Below the pieces are notes generated by a model. That model did no database searches and was not told where the DNA came from. It was given only the letters and a program-made list of their open reading frames with translations. A program made the translations under genes and the position numbers. From positions 9,255,501 to 9,319,500 of the forward strand of contig NC_060207.1 of assembly GCF_021130785.1 (NCBI RefSeq): a stretch of 64,000 nt of DNA, in the 5' to 3' direction. Each line of letters opens with the position of its first letter. Position 1 is the first letter of the stretch. This document shows positions 34,586 through 45,897 of the stretch, in pieces. This DNA is from Homalodisca vitripennis (taxonomy: Eukaryota > Arthropoda > Insecta > Hemiptera > Cicadellidae).

Positions 34586-36914
34586 TTTACTTCACGGTCA
34601 AGGTACAATTAATGATAATCAAACGTGACGTAACGTGTCTCTTAAGGCATAAATGGTTAAAGCTGAAGGCATACACAAATTAAAGTGTTACGAGAATTCT
34701 TTTAACCAGTTAAATAAAATGAACCGAGCGAAAGTAAAAATAATGTAATAATAAATTTAAATGATTTTAAAATCCTTTAGTAATAGCTTACTTTCATTTT
34801 CAAATTTTTTAGTATAATCTTAGTTAAATATTACCGTGTATCATGATTATATCTTCTAAAATTGCCATGCATTTTTCCCCAAAAAAATATTATTTTTCCA
34901 TGTAGAGTTCCATGTTGTAGTATCTATTGCAGTACTGTCTATATAAACTCATTAACAGTATCAATAGGAAATACAATCATTCATACATCGCTTTTTCAAT
35001 ATATATCTTAGATGTAATATAATTTCTAAGTTTTGGTTATAAGTTTTAAGATCTACATTTAACCTTATAAATATTTAAAAAATTAGTAAGAAATAGTAAT
35101 GTAGTACAATATTTTATAAAGACTTTACGATTGTAAAAAACGTACATATAAATCTTAATGTTATTTATTTATATAGTCAGTATATTCAGTAAGAATTACA
35201 TCCCATTCCGTTAAGTAATTTAACTTTGGAACATCAAATTTAAAATTAAAATATACATTACCTCCTTTAACCTAAACTAATATCCTCTGAGCAATTACTT
35301 TATTTCCTTCTTGTTGGTTTCGCCATTTCTTAGAGTTACTTCTCCAAGTGGTATATATTTTGTCTTTCTATTGCTTTTAGATTCAACCACAAAATATAAG
35401 CTACATACATTTTAAAACACGTTTATTACAAAATATTAACCACCATTTTAAATCCTAATTGAGCTAAACCACCATTTTCTAAACTGGTTGATTGGTACTG
35501 CTCGTAAAATTATCCGTAAGGCAAAAATGATAACCGACCATATTAATTCGATTTTTCAGATAAGAAAAGAATGCTGTAAGGAGTAAAGTTTACATTTCAG
35601 ATACGGGTCGTCGGTGCCAAATGGAACAGATACCAAGCACCGCCAGAACCACACACAGGCTGGACAGCAGTTTATATTATGTATCTAGCAGAGCCTGAGG
35701 CAAAGATACTGCAATAATAAATGTGTCTTTTTATTCCTAACCTCCTCTACAGATAAGCTGTATTGTGTTTTAGACTGATTTATAGCAAAGACACTCATTT
35801 CCGCTCGATGGTCTAGCAGTTATTTCTGTTTTATGCGACGTCGTTATCTGTTCTGTCGGTAGTTTAGGTGGAGTCATTGTCGCATCAAGCACGACTGTCG
35901 CAAAATTCCATTTTTTGCTCGAACTTTTTTACACTGAGTCTTGCGGAGTGCAGTGATGATTGATTTTTAATCATGTATACCGAAAACGAGCTATCCTTGC
36001 AACACAAGTGTAATTATTTCGTTAGTATGACCAAAAATTTAATGTTTCATAAAAAAAGGCAAAGTTGATGCCAGAAATTCGGGTGACACGAATTATTCTT
36101 TTCATTACATTGCAAAATAACAATGCAAAGTAGAAAAAAATACATTTAAATCATTTTATTAGCCTTACTCACTTGACTTTAAATCTTATGGTTACTTGTC
36201 TACCTACTCGTCAATCAGTTAGTAAATAGTTGACGCTCTTCATTGTTTTTTTACCAATTTGTTTCCTTAAAGCTGTTTAGGATTAATATATTTATTATAT
36301 CTATTCCACTAAAAATCATTAATAATACCTTTCCATCAGTACACTATCAATGCCTAAATGTCAATTTATTGACATATATGAATGTTATATTAATATAATT
36401 ATATATTATATTTTATTAATTATACTAATATTTAAAAAATTAGAAACTACATCATCTTGGAACCTTAAATATTTAAATCATTATAAGTCATTTAATTAGT
36501 GGTTCCAGAAAAAAAACATATTAGTAAAATTATTTATAAATTACGTTTTCTAAATTATTTACTTGCATTGCTTTAATGCTGTCGTACATTACTCTAAAGT
36601 CTCCGTGGACAGCATCTGGAAGCCAAGTGAGATAAATTGGAAGAAAATCTTTCTTGTAAGTGACGTAAGGATTCACACAAAAAAACACACACGATCCACT
36701 TAACATTTTAGTCTATAATACTTAATATATCATTTATTACCTTTTCGAAAACAGCTGCCTCATTAAAACCTAAACAAATACCAACAAATTTTAAGTATAA
36801 AAGTTGTGAAGATAGGGTTTCTTGCGTGTTCAAAAGAACTAATAGATTTTGAATCCTAAATTTCATACTGAATATTTGACAAAAGACCACAGACCTTGAC
36901 AGACTATTTTGTCA
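34586..36914. other. AT-rich gene-free stretch
   Basis: No gene or clear repeat. The patch at 35810-35930 is somewhat GC-richer. The 60-codon minus-strand frame at 36708-36890 shows no domain. Confidence 0.5.
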
Positions 36915-37400
36915 TTTCAGGCTATAAGTCAGGGACCCTTTTCTGTACCAGCCAATGCATACTCCATGCATGCAAAATTTGCTGATGACATGAAATATTA
37001 TCCCCAAGCTTTGATCCTGTTTATTTACACAATTGCCAGGTAAAATAAAATAAAGGCATAAGAAAATTGTTGATACTACGAGAAACTAAAGGTCATGTGA
37101 ACAAAATCAAAATCAATTCAAGCTAATAATTTGTAATGACCACAATGATTTGTTTGAATTGCCCTAAATTGTAAACAGATGTCAATAACACTACTACATT
37201 GAGTAAAACCATAACTTAAATATCTAGATGCCCACCTTACCAAACATTGATTTAACGAACACAAATTTGTATAAAGATACTGGAACCTTAAAATAAACTA
37301 AGCAAAATGCCTTAGCTGCTTAGCGATAAATCAAAACTGCACGCTATCTTGTATACAGAAATGTTCAACTTGGTACGGAGATTTTTGAATCCCTTAAACG
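36915..37400 (+). pseudogene. decayed LINE reverse-transcriptase fragment
   Basis: Translating the plus strand with frame breaks gives, in order, a QGP-F-SV stretch and then KFADDMKYY (about 36972-37000), the (Y/F)ADD active-site block of non-LTR reverse transcriptases. Next comes NKIKINSS (about 37098-37120), like the N-K-L-x-L-N-x-x-K block, and then LKYLDAHLTKH with FNEH (about 37215-37265), like the K-Y-L-G-V-x-L block. The order and rough spacing fit the thumb-side half of a jockey/CR1/I-type ORF2. Several in-frame stops and frameshifts and an apparent deletion upstream of FADD mean it is dead. The subfamily cannot be told from this. Confidence 0.6.
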
Positions 37401-37670
37401 ACGGAATTAGTCCCTTAAATGGTGAAACATAATTCTACTCTCACTGAATTACAATAAGTTATAAAACTTGAGACCCACTCTAACCGCTTTGCGATCAACC
37501 GGTTAGGCGGCTGAGGCTACATAACAGCTAAAATAACCTCATTTCTGGATTTATCTAGTTGTTTATAAACTGTTATAATGATCTAGTGATATGGACAGTA
37601 AATAATTAAATTATGTTGTTTAAAGTAATTTTTATTTTTTAGTTCATACACAAACGTATTTTAAAAACTA

Positions 37671-38496
37671 AACAAAGTGAAAAATACAAATCACATAACA
37701 CGTTCATTGTTTGTAGAAACTATGTTACTTTAATGTTTTCGTTCTAACAATCTTTCAGATAGGAAGACATGCGCATATATGTAAGTTGATTACAGGCCAA
37801 GAATGTCTTTAGACCTCCTGCTAGTTTTTATTCTCGCAAGGAATAGTTTTAAATATTCCTACTTCTAACTGAAGTTTTTATATAATTAATAACATTACTA
37901 ATTACTGAATTAAGAATTTTAATTAAATCCACTTCATTGTTAGTACAAAACCTGTCCATTTTGTAACTAGACCTTTCAGACTGCAGTTATGGAGTTATCA
38001 TCTAGACGTCATGCATTAGCACATTGTATTTTTTTTTTCTTTTAAAAAAGAAGCGTCAAAAGCGTATATTTAAATCAAAAGTTTTATCCTATTTAATTCA
38101 ATGTTCCAGATGGTTCAAAAGCCATCAAAGTTAAGTGGTTTTTAATTTTGTACTCGATAAAAAAAACATAAAAATAAAACAAAGTGAAAAATACAAATCA
38201 CATAAAATTTGTATTTTTGTAGGAACTATGTTACTTTATTACTCTTGTTTTCTTTTTCTTCTCTAAAAAATGAAATTACTAGTTATCTAATTTATAATGT
38301 TAATTAAATCCACTTCATTGTTAGTACAAAACCTGCAAATTTTGTAACTAGACCTTTATTTCACCTAGACGTTAGGGATTAGCACATTCCATTTTTTTTT
38401 TATTTTGAAACGAAGTGTGAAAAGCGTATATCAAAATTAAAAGTTTGATCCTACTTAATCCACTGTTTCAGATGGTTCAAAAGCCATCAAAGTTAG
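37671..38496 (+). repeat. tandem duplication, unequal copies
   Basis: Copy 1 (37671-38133) and copy 2 (38178-38496) share AACAAAGTGAAAAATACAAA, ACTATGTTACTTTA, AATTAAATCCACTTCATTGT, TTTTGTAACTAGACCTTT and GATGGTTCAAAAGCCATC. Copy 1 is about 145 bp longer through an extra segment at roughly 37745-37905. The shared end GATGG...CCATC is a small hairpin. Confidence 0.88.
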
Positions 38497-38739
38497 TAAT
38501 TAAGAGCTGTATATAATACCAAAAAACCTTTTTAATTTACTTCATGTAAGCGCAGGAAAAAATAACAAAATTATTTCTAAATCTGTAAATCAAAGACAAA
38601 ATATGATCTGATTTAACCACTCATCTTCAGAATTTGTTTAAGGAAATTAAATTATACGATCAGTCCACAAAATAATCGTAACCTTTTTGAGTGGCTCTGG
38701 CTGTCAGTGAGGTTCACCAAACTCCAGTTCACCTCCCCT

Positions 38740-38828
38740 CCATCAGTCAATGTCTCGAGTACAATCTCTCCAGATTAATGGCCATTTGTACAACTTTGAT
38801 TGGAAACAAAGACCGATTAGAGAAACAA
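38740..38828 (+). repeat. conserved 89-bp dispersed element, copy 2
   Basis: Partner of 25047-25135 with about three mismatches. Just upstream is CTCCAGTTCACCT, which resembles the terminus of foldback family F; copy 1 lacks it. Confidence 0.85.
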
Positions 38829-39024
38829 CCCTGCTTCCATTCCAACCAGTCAAGAGTGCTTTGCAGCAGAGCATTACTTTTCATAAAGATGCTTGATATT
38901 ATTTGTTCATGTTTATATTTTTATACTTAGATGTTACTTTTTATATGGTTGAATAGTAATAAAAGTCATAATTGCGTTTTTACAGGTTGCCTTTACAATG
39001 TCGCCGTATTCTAAAACTAATAAA

Positions 39025-39093
39025 AACCTATAGCGTAGGTAAGACTAGGGCTCTCTAAGCGAGAGGTCACGGGTTCGATTCTCGAGGAGGTCA
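39025..39093 (+). repeat. tRNA-derived SINE head or tRNA pseudogene
   Basis: The sequence CTCTCTAAGCGAGAGG can form an anticodon arm, with AAG at the anticodon position in a seven-base loop. ACGGGTTCGATTCTCGA forms a T-arm with a good B box. GGAGGTC could pair with a mutated 5' acceptor strand, AACCTAT. The D-arm is short and A-box agreement is poor, so it is unlikely to be a working tRNA gene. A related fragment is at 7699-7770 (-). The unrelated-looking sequence after it (about 39094-39180) may be the SINE body. Confidence 0.55.
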
Positions 39094-39180
39094 ATAAATG
39101 TTTGTAAGTGGTTTTTGGCCGTGTTTTCCGTGAAAACGTTTGGTATGGTCAATTGAAATTCCGTTGGCTTAGAAAGAACC

Positions 39181-40559
39181 CGTTTGAAAAAATCAAAATA
39201 TTGCGCAATTTTTTATTCTTTCTACATTACCTATTCATATTGGTTTTTTTCACATTATCACAGATTTTTAGAAAGTCTATGTTGTGACATTTTGTTTGTA
39301 TCCTCATAGTTTCAATTGTATTTTTGGTTATAGTAAGAACAAACTTTTATTTAAAATTTAAACGTGAATAACGTCTTAGCTTAAAACATTTCTTTTAAGT
39401 ACCAATGATAATTTATTCAGCACAGAATTAAAATTTAAGAATAACTAATATAATTGACATTTATAAACTATACGTATATGATGGATTTCTAAATATGCAG
39501 TCTATTATCGCAGTTTTAGTATTACTTTATTCTAAATTAATATAATGTTTATAATTTTCGATAAGAACGTTCATTTTGCACCTGAACTCTCAGGTATTGT
39601 TTACGTATTGTTAATTAGTTTTAATGCAATTCCTAAAAAATATAAAAAGAGAAAATCCTAGTCATTAAGTAGCTAAATATGCCTCCGAAATGTGGCTAAA
39701 ATCAGTTCGTTGTTTTACCACTACCAAGGTTTATGGACTCGTATGGAAAGAAATTTACAAAAAAAATACTTTTTACTCAACTGGTTCTAAAATTGATATA
39801 CCCATTGAAAACAAACTGCTATGTATCACATGTAAGATAGGAAAACAGTAGATTATAAAATAATGAATTTTACCTCATTTGATGCAGGTACTACATTTTA
39901 TACTAACTTACAGTGCAGCAAACAAATGAAAAGAAATAATATATACCGCATTGAAGAGCGTCGTATTCACTTCAGTTAGTTAAAGTATGAGAATAACTTA
40001 AAATATAACATGATACGAGAAAGTCACGTCACGCTTCGAGTACAGGCATCGCTCAGGTTGCATGCATACTTTTAAGTCTATACAGTTCATTTCATTCTCG
40101 TTATATCCTGTGGACAGATATACAAGAAGACAATGATGAAACAACGTTTCTACAACTCATCGGCAGACAAAAGAGAAATTGTGTCAGCCTACTGAGCGAT
40201 GGGCTTCGATGGCGCTCAGTCCAAGTCCACGTTTGGGCTTACACCATAGAACTCATACTTTTCAATGTAGAAATCAACAAAGAATCACGCAAAATGTAAA
40301 AGTCTACGGATATAGTACGGTATTTCTTAAGATATTTTGCCACATGGTACTTTCACATTTTTGTTAATAAGTCAGGTTTCATACCAGTGTTTAAATATTA
40401 GAATTCGACATACCAAATCAACAAATGATGATGTTGCATTTGTTTAATTAATTCACGTGTTAATTTGCCATTGTGTTACATTTCATATGCCAGTACTCAG
40501 TTATTCTGTTTATTTTTTCTCTTTGCTATCACGTTTACCAATATGAGCAATGTAAACCT
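39181..40559. other. AT-rich gene-free stretch
   Basis: No gene seen. The short frame at 40179-40367 has no recognisable domain. Confidence 0.5.
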
Positions 40560-40756
40560 ATTCGCTAACGCTCAGCCAAATCTCATGGAATGACATGCAC
40601 CATCGTTGACCTCATTCTTGCCCATATAGTGATAAAGGTTCGTGCAAAATTTTCAAATCTATATCTCAATTCGTTTACGAGATACCGTGCGAGTAGACAT
40701 ACAGAGATGTGAAGTTTTTCCATGTCCTCGACTGGTCTTCGCTTACGCTGAGTCAA
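40560..40756 (-). repeat. dispersed family E, left-hand part, inverted
   Basis: On the minus strand it reads TTGACTCAGCGTAAGCGAAG at its start, then CACGGTATCTCGTAAACGAA, and ATTTGGCTGAGCGTTAGCGA at its end. It is the only clear family E copy here in this orientation. The first ~50 bases of the 125-codon plus-strand frame (40709-41086) lie in it, so that frame's start is not meaningful. Confidence 0.75.
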
Positions 40757-40819
40757 TTAATAGAGTTAAAGTCAACCAATGTGTGTCTGATGACGAGCAA
40801 AAACATCCGAGAGCTCTGT

Positions 40820-41010
40820 AAATCCAATATTCATCAGCTGAGTGACCTTGACCTTCAGCAGAAGATGTTCGCCGCCTCGCGCCGCCGCGCGCCGCGCCGC
40901 ATGAGAACCATTTTCACAAACAGGTTTCGTCTCACATTGTCGTCCTTCCTTGGTGTTTCATCGCTATCCGATATACTGGCAGAATATCCCGCAGTAGCAT
41001 CAGGGATAAT
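40820..41010 (+). other. GC-rich exon-like patch
   Basis: A pyrimidine-rich TTGACCTTCAG could be a 3' splice site (near 40859). It is followed by a frame reading MFAASRRRAPRRMRTIFTNR. A 30-bp almost pure G+C stretch (40870-40900) lies in AT-rich DNA. RR-x-RT-x-FT resembles the start of a homeodomain, and AACAG|GTTTCG right after it could be a weak donor, but the following residues (FRLTLSSFLG) do not continue a homeodomain. I regard it as a candidate only; a chance match is more likely. Confidence 0.15.
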
Positions 41011-41422
41011 GTCCTTCTACATAATAAGTCTTCGGACAATATACGAGGTATATTACTATATTATATACTATACTAGTATACTATAGGTATAGTATTATAC
41101 TCGTATTACTATAGGTATGTTCATACAAAAACATAAAAAATTATGATCATAATTTTGAAATTTGATAGATTACGCTTTGTATCAAGCTCTTATTACATAT
41201 AACAATTTATAAAACAATTACGAATTTTCAACAAGAGATTAATAAAGGTACTGGAGCGCAACGCCACAAAACGTCCATTAACAAAAAATTTTGGTCTTCT
41301 GACATTAAAAATAAAAACATTGTTATTCATCTCATTACTTTAGTAAAAGTAAAATTTATTATCGTCCAAGTAAAAACTTCTGTGAGATCGGTTCTCAGGC
41401 GATTTATGTTACTCTAAAACAC
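41011..41422. other. AT-rich stretch with TATAC-type simple sequence
   Basis: At 41040-41115 are irregular TATACTATA-type repeats, including the palindrome TATACTAGTATA. No gene. Confidence 0.5.
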
Positions 41423-41966
41423 GTCAGGAATAATGCGACATGTTACTAAGTCTCATGTCAGGAATAATGCGAGATATTACTAAATTTCATGTCAGGAATA
41501 ATGCGACATATTACTAAGTCTCATGTCAGGAATAATGCGACATATTACTAAGTCTCATGTCAGGAATAATGCGACATATTACTAAGTCTCATGTCAGGAA
41601 TAATGCGACATATTACTATGTCTCATGTCAGGAATAATGCGACATATTACTAAGTCTCATGACAGGAATAATGCGACATATTACTAAGTCTCATGACAGG
41701 AATAATGCGACATATTACTAAGTCTCATGTCAGGAATAATGCGACATATTACTAAGTCTCATGTCAGGAATAATGCGACATATTACTAAGTCTCATGTCA
41801 GGAATAATGCGACATATTACTAAGTCTCATGTCAGGAATAATGCGACATATTACTAAGTCTCATGTCAGGAATAATGCGACATATTACTAAGTCTCATGT
41901 CAGGAATAATGCGACATATTACTAAGTCTCATGTCAGGAATAATGCGACATATTACTAAGTATCAT
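41423..41966 (+). repeat. 34-bp minisatellite, 16 units
   Basis: Unit GTCAGGAATAATGCGACATA then TTACTAAGTCTCAT, with anchors exactly 34 bp apart over 544 bp. Only a few substitutions are seen (GACAGG in two units, ATGTTACT in the first, AGTATCAT in the last). The near-perfect identity points to recent expansion. The unit is not divisible by three and holds no gene. It is not CRISPR: there are no spacers. Confidence 0.98.
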
Positions 41967-43609
41967 TGTACTATGAGAATTGCTTGCTTAATACACAAAT
42001 TACACTTCAGTACGAAATTAATGCAAAATGTTTTTAATGTTAAGATTTTATGCTTTTGAAGTATAAACATTGCCTGTTTCAAAATTGCTATATACTTTAT
42101 ATTACAATAGAATTTATAAGTATTGCATATTTATAGAATCTTGAAGTTACTTACAAAAATTTTCTAAAACAAAGATTTATTGAAAATCAAGCATGTTGGC
42201 ATATGCAATTATAAGATTGTTTCTCTATGTTAATGTATTTAAGTATTTCCAGCAGATGGGTACTGTATTTGACAGCCACCCTGTATATACGTTTAATAAT
42301 GTGTAAAGAACGTGTAAATACGTGTACAAGAAATAGTTAACATTTGAAGAGGTGATACTAGTACTAAAAAGAAATAAAAAAATCAAATAAATATTTTTTT
42401 AAATAGCTTAGTTAGCGTAACTACAGGCAGACGAAATCCCGAAAAAATTCCCGAGGCTTGAGCACAACTCATCCGTTATTAAAGACCGCACAGAACCATC
42501 ACAAGATAGTGTCTCTGTCAGTCTGTGTGACAATTCTGGTTAAATTACTTAAAACTTGTATATAGCTCTATCTCTATCTGTACATATAGCTCTATCTTTG
42601 TCGAAGGAATTCTATTGATTTTGCTGTCATAACTTCAAATTATACTTATAATGCAATTCATTGTATCGTTTTCAGATTAGATTTTGAGGGATATGAGAAA
42701 ATTGCATAAAATAAAATGTTTTACAATTGGGTGTAATTATGTAACATCGTGTCGTGTAACATAGTAAAACTTTGGTGAAGTTTCTTTATTGGAAATATTG
42801 GTGCCACTATCGATACTTTCCATCGACTCTTTATTCGGAACCCTTTTCGATACTCCATTGTATCGGTTAATTTTGTATATAATTAGTAATAAACCCAATA
42901 CGTTTGGATTGTCAGACTTTTTAATGTTTTAAGTGCAGTTAATATACTAAAGTACTAAAAACTTATATAAATTAAGTAAACTACACATGTGTACTAACAT
43001 GAATAAGGTTTGTTAGAAACCAATGTTATCGAATAACAATTGTGTGTAAGTAAAATTATACAATGCCAATGCACTGCGACAACAATTAAACTAATCACAT
43101 TTAATCGAAAATTTGAAATGTAAATAGGATAATCATTTTTATCCATGTATTTAATGAATTTTATCCCTAAAACCGTTTGAATCTTTTTGTCTCTCCCTCC
43201 AGTTGGTATCAAAGTAATAAGTTCACAAAAGAAAATATAAGTTGGCCGACATGTCAAACGAAGAATAATTATCAACCAGATTCTATATTTAACTAACTAA
43301 TAAGCGGTAATAAATATATATGTTTCCATTTAATTGTATAGAGATTAAAACAAATTGTACAGTCAAAACTAAACCGCCCACATTGTTAACACAAAATCGA
43401 CTACAATTATATCTCTCGTAATGACAAGTTACATAATTGCTATTCGTTACGTAATCAAAAGGTAAATTGTTTTTATTTAGCCTCGTATAAATTATGCATG
43501 TCAATGTAATATTGATATAGCACAACAAAATTAAGAGTTTACATATAACTAAGTACAATTTGGAAATAAATGACATTTTTATTTATTAATTTTCTGAGTT
43601 TAAAGTAGC
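41967..43609. other. AT-rich gene-free stretch
   Basis: Apart from a possible mariner end at 42250-42288, nothing is recognised. Minus-strand frames at 42994-43275 and 43289-43576 (93 and 95 codons) are AT-driven and isoleucine/tyrosine-rich, with no domain. Confidence 0.45.
42250..42288 (-). mobile_element. possible mariner-like terminal repeat
   Basis: The minus strand reads TACAGGGTGGCTGTCAAATA, beginning at a TA dinucleotide. TACAGGGTG is a common start for mariner-type terminal repeats. No matching second end was found. Confidence 0.35.
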
Positions 43610-43897
43610 CTTTTACTCTTTTGGACTCAAGAAATTTGATTTCTTTATGAATGTCTGTCCGCACGATATCTCGAAAACAAACTGACCGATAGACTTGTAA
43701 TAATACATGAAGATTCATTTCTATATTAGGAATTAGTTTTTACTCCATGGGATTTACCTGAGCGTTAACAAAACTTTTTTCAATTGTCTTATAAGTAAAC
43801 ATGATGGTAAAGAAAAAATAGCAGAATAAATTAATTTTTTAACTAATTCGAAACATCCATAAGAGTTTTTAATATTTAACATATTGACGCATGTAGC
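43610..43897 (+). repeat. dispersed family E, near-complete copy
   Basis: Contains TGTCTGTCCGCACGATATCT, CGAAAACAAACTGACCGATA, GACTTGTAATAATACATGAA, TTTACCTGAGCGTTAACAAA, GTCTTATAAGTAAACATGAT and ends GACGCATGTAGC. The very start (TTGGCTGAGCG) is lost. Confidence 0.8.
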
Positions 43898-44316
43898 CCG
43901 GAGACCTGTATTATTAAAAATCTTTTATGAAACCCAATTTAATGAACTAAAATCGGAATGTTTCACGTTTATCATATGTCGAGAAACATTTCATATGTAG
44001 ACTTAAAATTTTGCATGAGACTAAATTTTTACAAAAATAAGTTCTATGGTGTGTCATTTACGTGTTAACTTCTTTACTGTATGATTCAGCTGTTTTTTAC
44101 CAACGACAAAGCCACCTAGTTGGCTCATTCAGAACTGGTATAGATACAATAACTTAAGTTATACTTAGATCTTTGTTTAAAACTTGGACTCAGCAAACAT
44201 TATGTTTGCAAAACCCAAATTTTACGGCTTATCAACAAAATCCAATTGTAATCAAATAAAGTTTTACTAGTAGCCTACGCATAAAATAAAATGCTCGCAT
44301 TGGCCTTTATATTATA

Positions 44317-44345
44317 CTAGCAGTTATCCACAGCTTCTCACGCAA
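44317..44345 (-). mobile_element. Helitron-like 3' terminus
   Basis: The minus strand reads GCGTGAGAAGCTGTGGATAA then CTGCTAG|T, a decayed form of GCGTGCGAAGCCGCGGGAAA then CAGCTAG in element A. The body would lie to the right; its 5' end was not found. Confidence 0.4.
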
Positions 44346-44867
44346 CTTTCTGCTGAAAAACTGGTACATCAGAAGCATATCCTTTTCAAATTACATAACA
44401 AACACTCTGAAATAAGTTATGGTCACTGGAAGATATTCCAAATCTTCTGATCCTATTTCAAATGATTAGATTTAAAGTTAAATATCAATATTCTTGGGCC
44501 CTGGAGGGTGAAACATTATATTTTATAATATCTCTTTGATAGAATAAGTCCAATTATTTCAGTTAAACTTGAAATATTTCAGGTCACTGTGCAGGAATAA
44601 ATAAAGTCGAAGCCCCATAGTCTTATTAGTAAAACATTTATAGAGTAATATGATGGAGCCCCATAATGATTTTAAACAGTAACACAGATATATCAAACAG
44701 ATGTTATTCCAGTTTGCTACGTAAAGATGATCAGATATTAAACAAAGATGCTTCTGGCCTTTATTATTCGGAATAATTATATTTGCTACAGTTGATTTTC
44801 CTCAAGAGCTTGAATAACTAGGCTGCCACACACCGGCAAGTGCATATGTTTTGTTTATGTCCCTCAG

Positions 44868-44960
44868 TTTAGCGAATATGTAATTTATTTGTGATATTAA
44901 TCTTATTTGACGACATCTTAAAGACAGAATAGCATTATAAAGCATCTGAAGATACTTGCC
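44868..44960 (+). repeat. dispersed family E scrap
   Basis: TTTAGCGAATATGTAATTTA, ATTAATCTTATTTGACGACA and AAAGACAGAATAGCAT follow the right half of family E. Short and diverged. Confidence 0.45.
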
Positions 44961-45292
44961 AGTCATGTATATTTATTGACTGATAAGCCATTGTATAAAC
45001 CATTATTTAAATACGGTATATTATTGTTCAAACACATATGTACAAACAATATATAAAAGTATATACAGTATATAACGACGTTACAATGGACTGAAATGTT
45101 GCAATGTCTGTGGTACTCTTGTCACTTAAGTGCTGTGCACAGGACTTGTTAACTCGAATTGTTAGATTCAGTGCAAACTTTATAACTTTCAACTGACAAA
45201 ACAATTCTCTTTAGTTGTTTCTGACATTTAATATCATTTAATAATATAAGCATCTAAAAGCTTTACGTTATTACAAAGACACTCCTTCTTTT

Positions 45293-45897
45293 GTGCATGC
45301 TTAAAGATATTGAGTAGGGGTTGGCTAAGATGATGAGTTGGTGGTTGTTATGATTCCTGGCTTAGGCGTGTCACGACGTTTATGATTTGTTTATTTTAAC
45401 CTAGATCGAAGTTATGTGTTAGGTTGAGAAAGATATCAGATTGCAGATCTCGAAACGTAATGTTACTGATTGATTGTAACGCTGAACAATGGTATACGTC
45501 CGAAACCCCCTGTAAAAGTTTACAATCCTTCCATCGTCAAAAACTAAATTTAAACAAAAGCCCATTTCTATCTCTGATCCTCGTTACAGTTCTTATCCTT
45601 ATTCCAATTCAACATTGGCTCTTCCTCTTGCACGGCCTTGTACAGGTCTATCTACAATTGACATTTTACAATTGACTTCTTTTTGGGAAGGAAACGGAAT
45701 TTGCCATTGTACAGTAATACGAGAAATCTGTACCATAAGTGCAATCTGATCATTTCTCAAGGAAAATAACTAACACATAATTACAATCTAGGTTAAAATA
45801 AACAAATCACTCTAAAGGACTGTGACACGCATAACTCAGAAATCACAACAATCGTGTTGTTTGTCAACTCCATGCACAATATCTATAAAACGTGCAC
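45293..45897. repeat. long inverted repeat (foldback), ~605 bp
   Basis: The left arm (about 45293-45510) and right arm (about 45690-45897) are reverse complements with moderate divergence and small indels. Matching blocks, left versus right on the complementary strand, include GTGCATGCTT/GTGCACGTTT, GATATTG/GATATTG, GGCGTGTCAC/TGCGTGTCAC, TTGTTTATTTTAACCTAGAT (identical), TTATGTGTTAG (identical), GATATCAGATTGCA/GATGATCAGATTGCA and ACAATGG. The loop is about 180 bp. No transposase is present. No target duplication was identified. A transcript through it would form a long imperfect duplex. Confidence 0.88.

Noticed and set aside
39025..39093. Functional tRNA-Leu(AAG) gene
   Set aside because: Leucine tRNAs have a long variable arm, which is absent. 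The D-arm and acceptor stem are poor.
40709..41086. 125-codon frame as a gene
   Set aside because: Its start lies within an inverted family E copy and its end in TATA-type simple sequence.
42994..43576. Two adjacent minus-strand frames of 93 and 95 codons
   Set aside because: Rich in isoleucine, tyrosine and leucine as expected from AT-rich DNA. No domain and no splice context.
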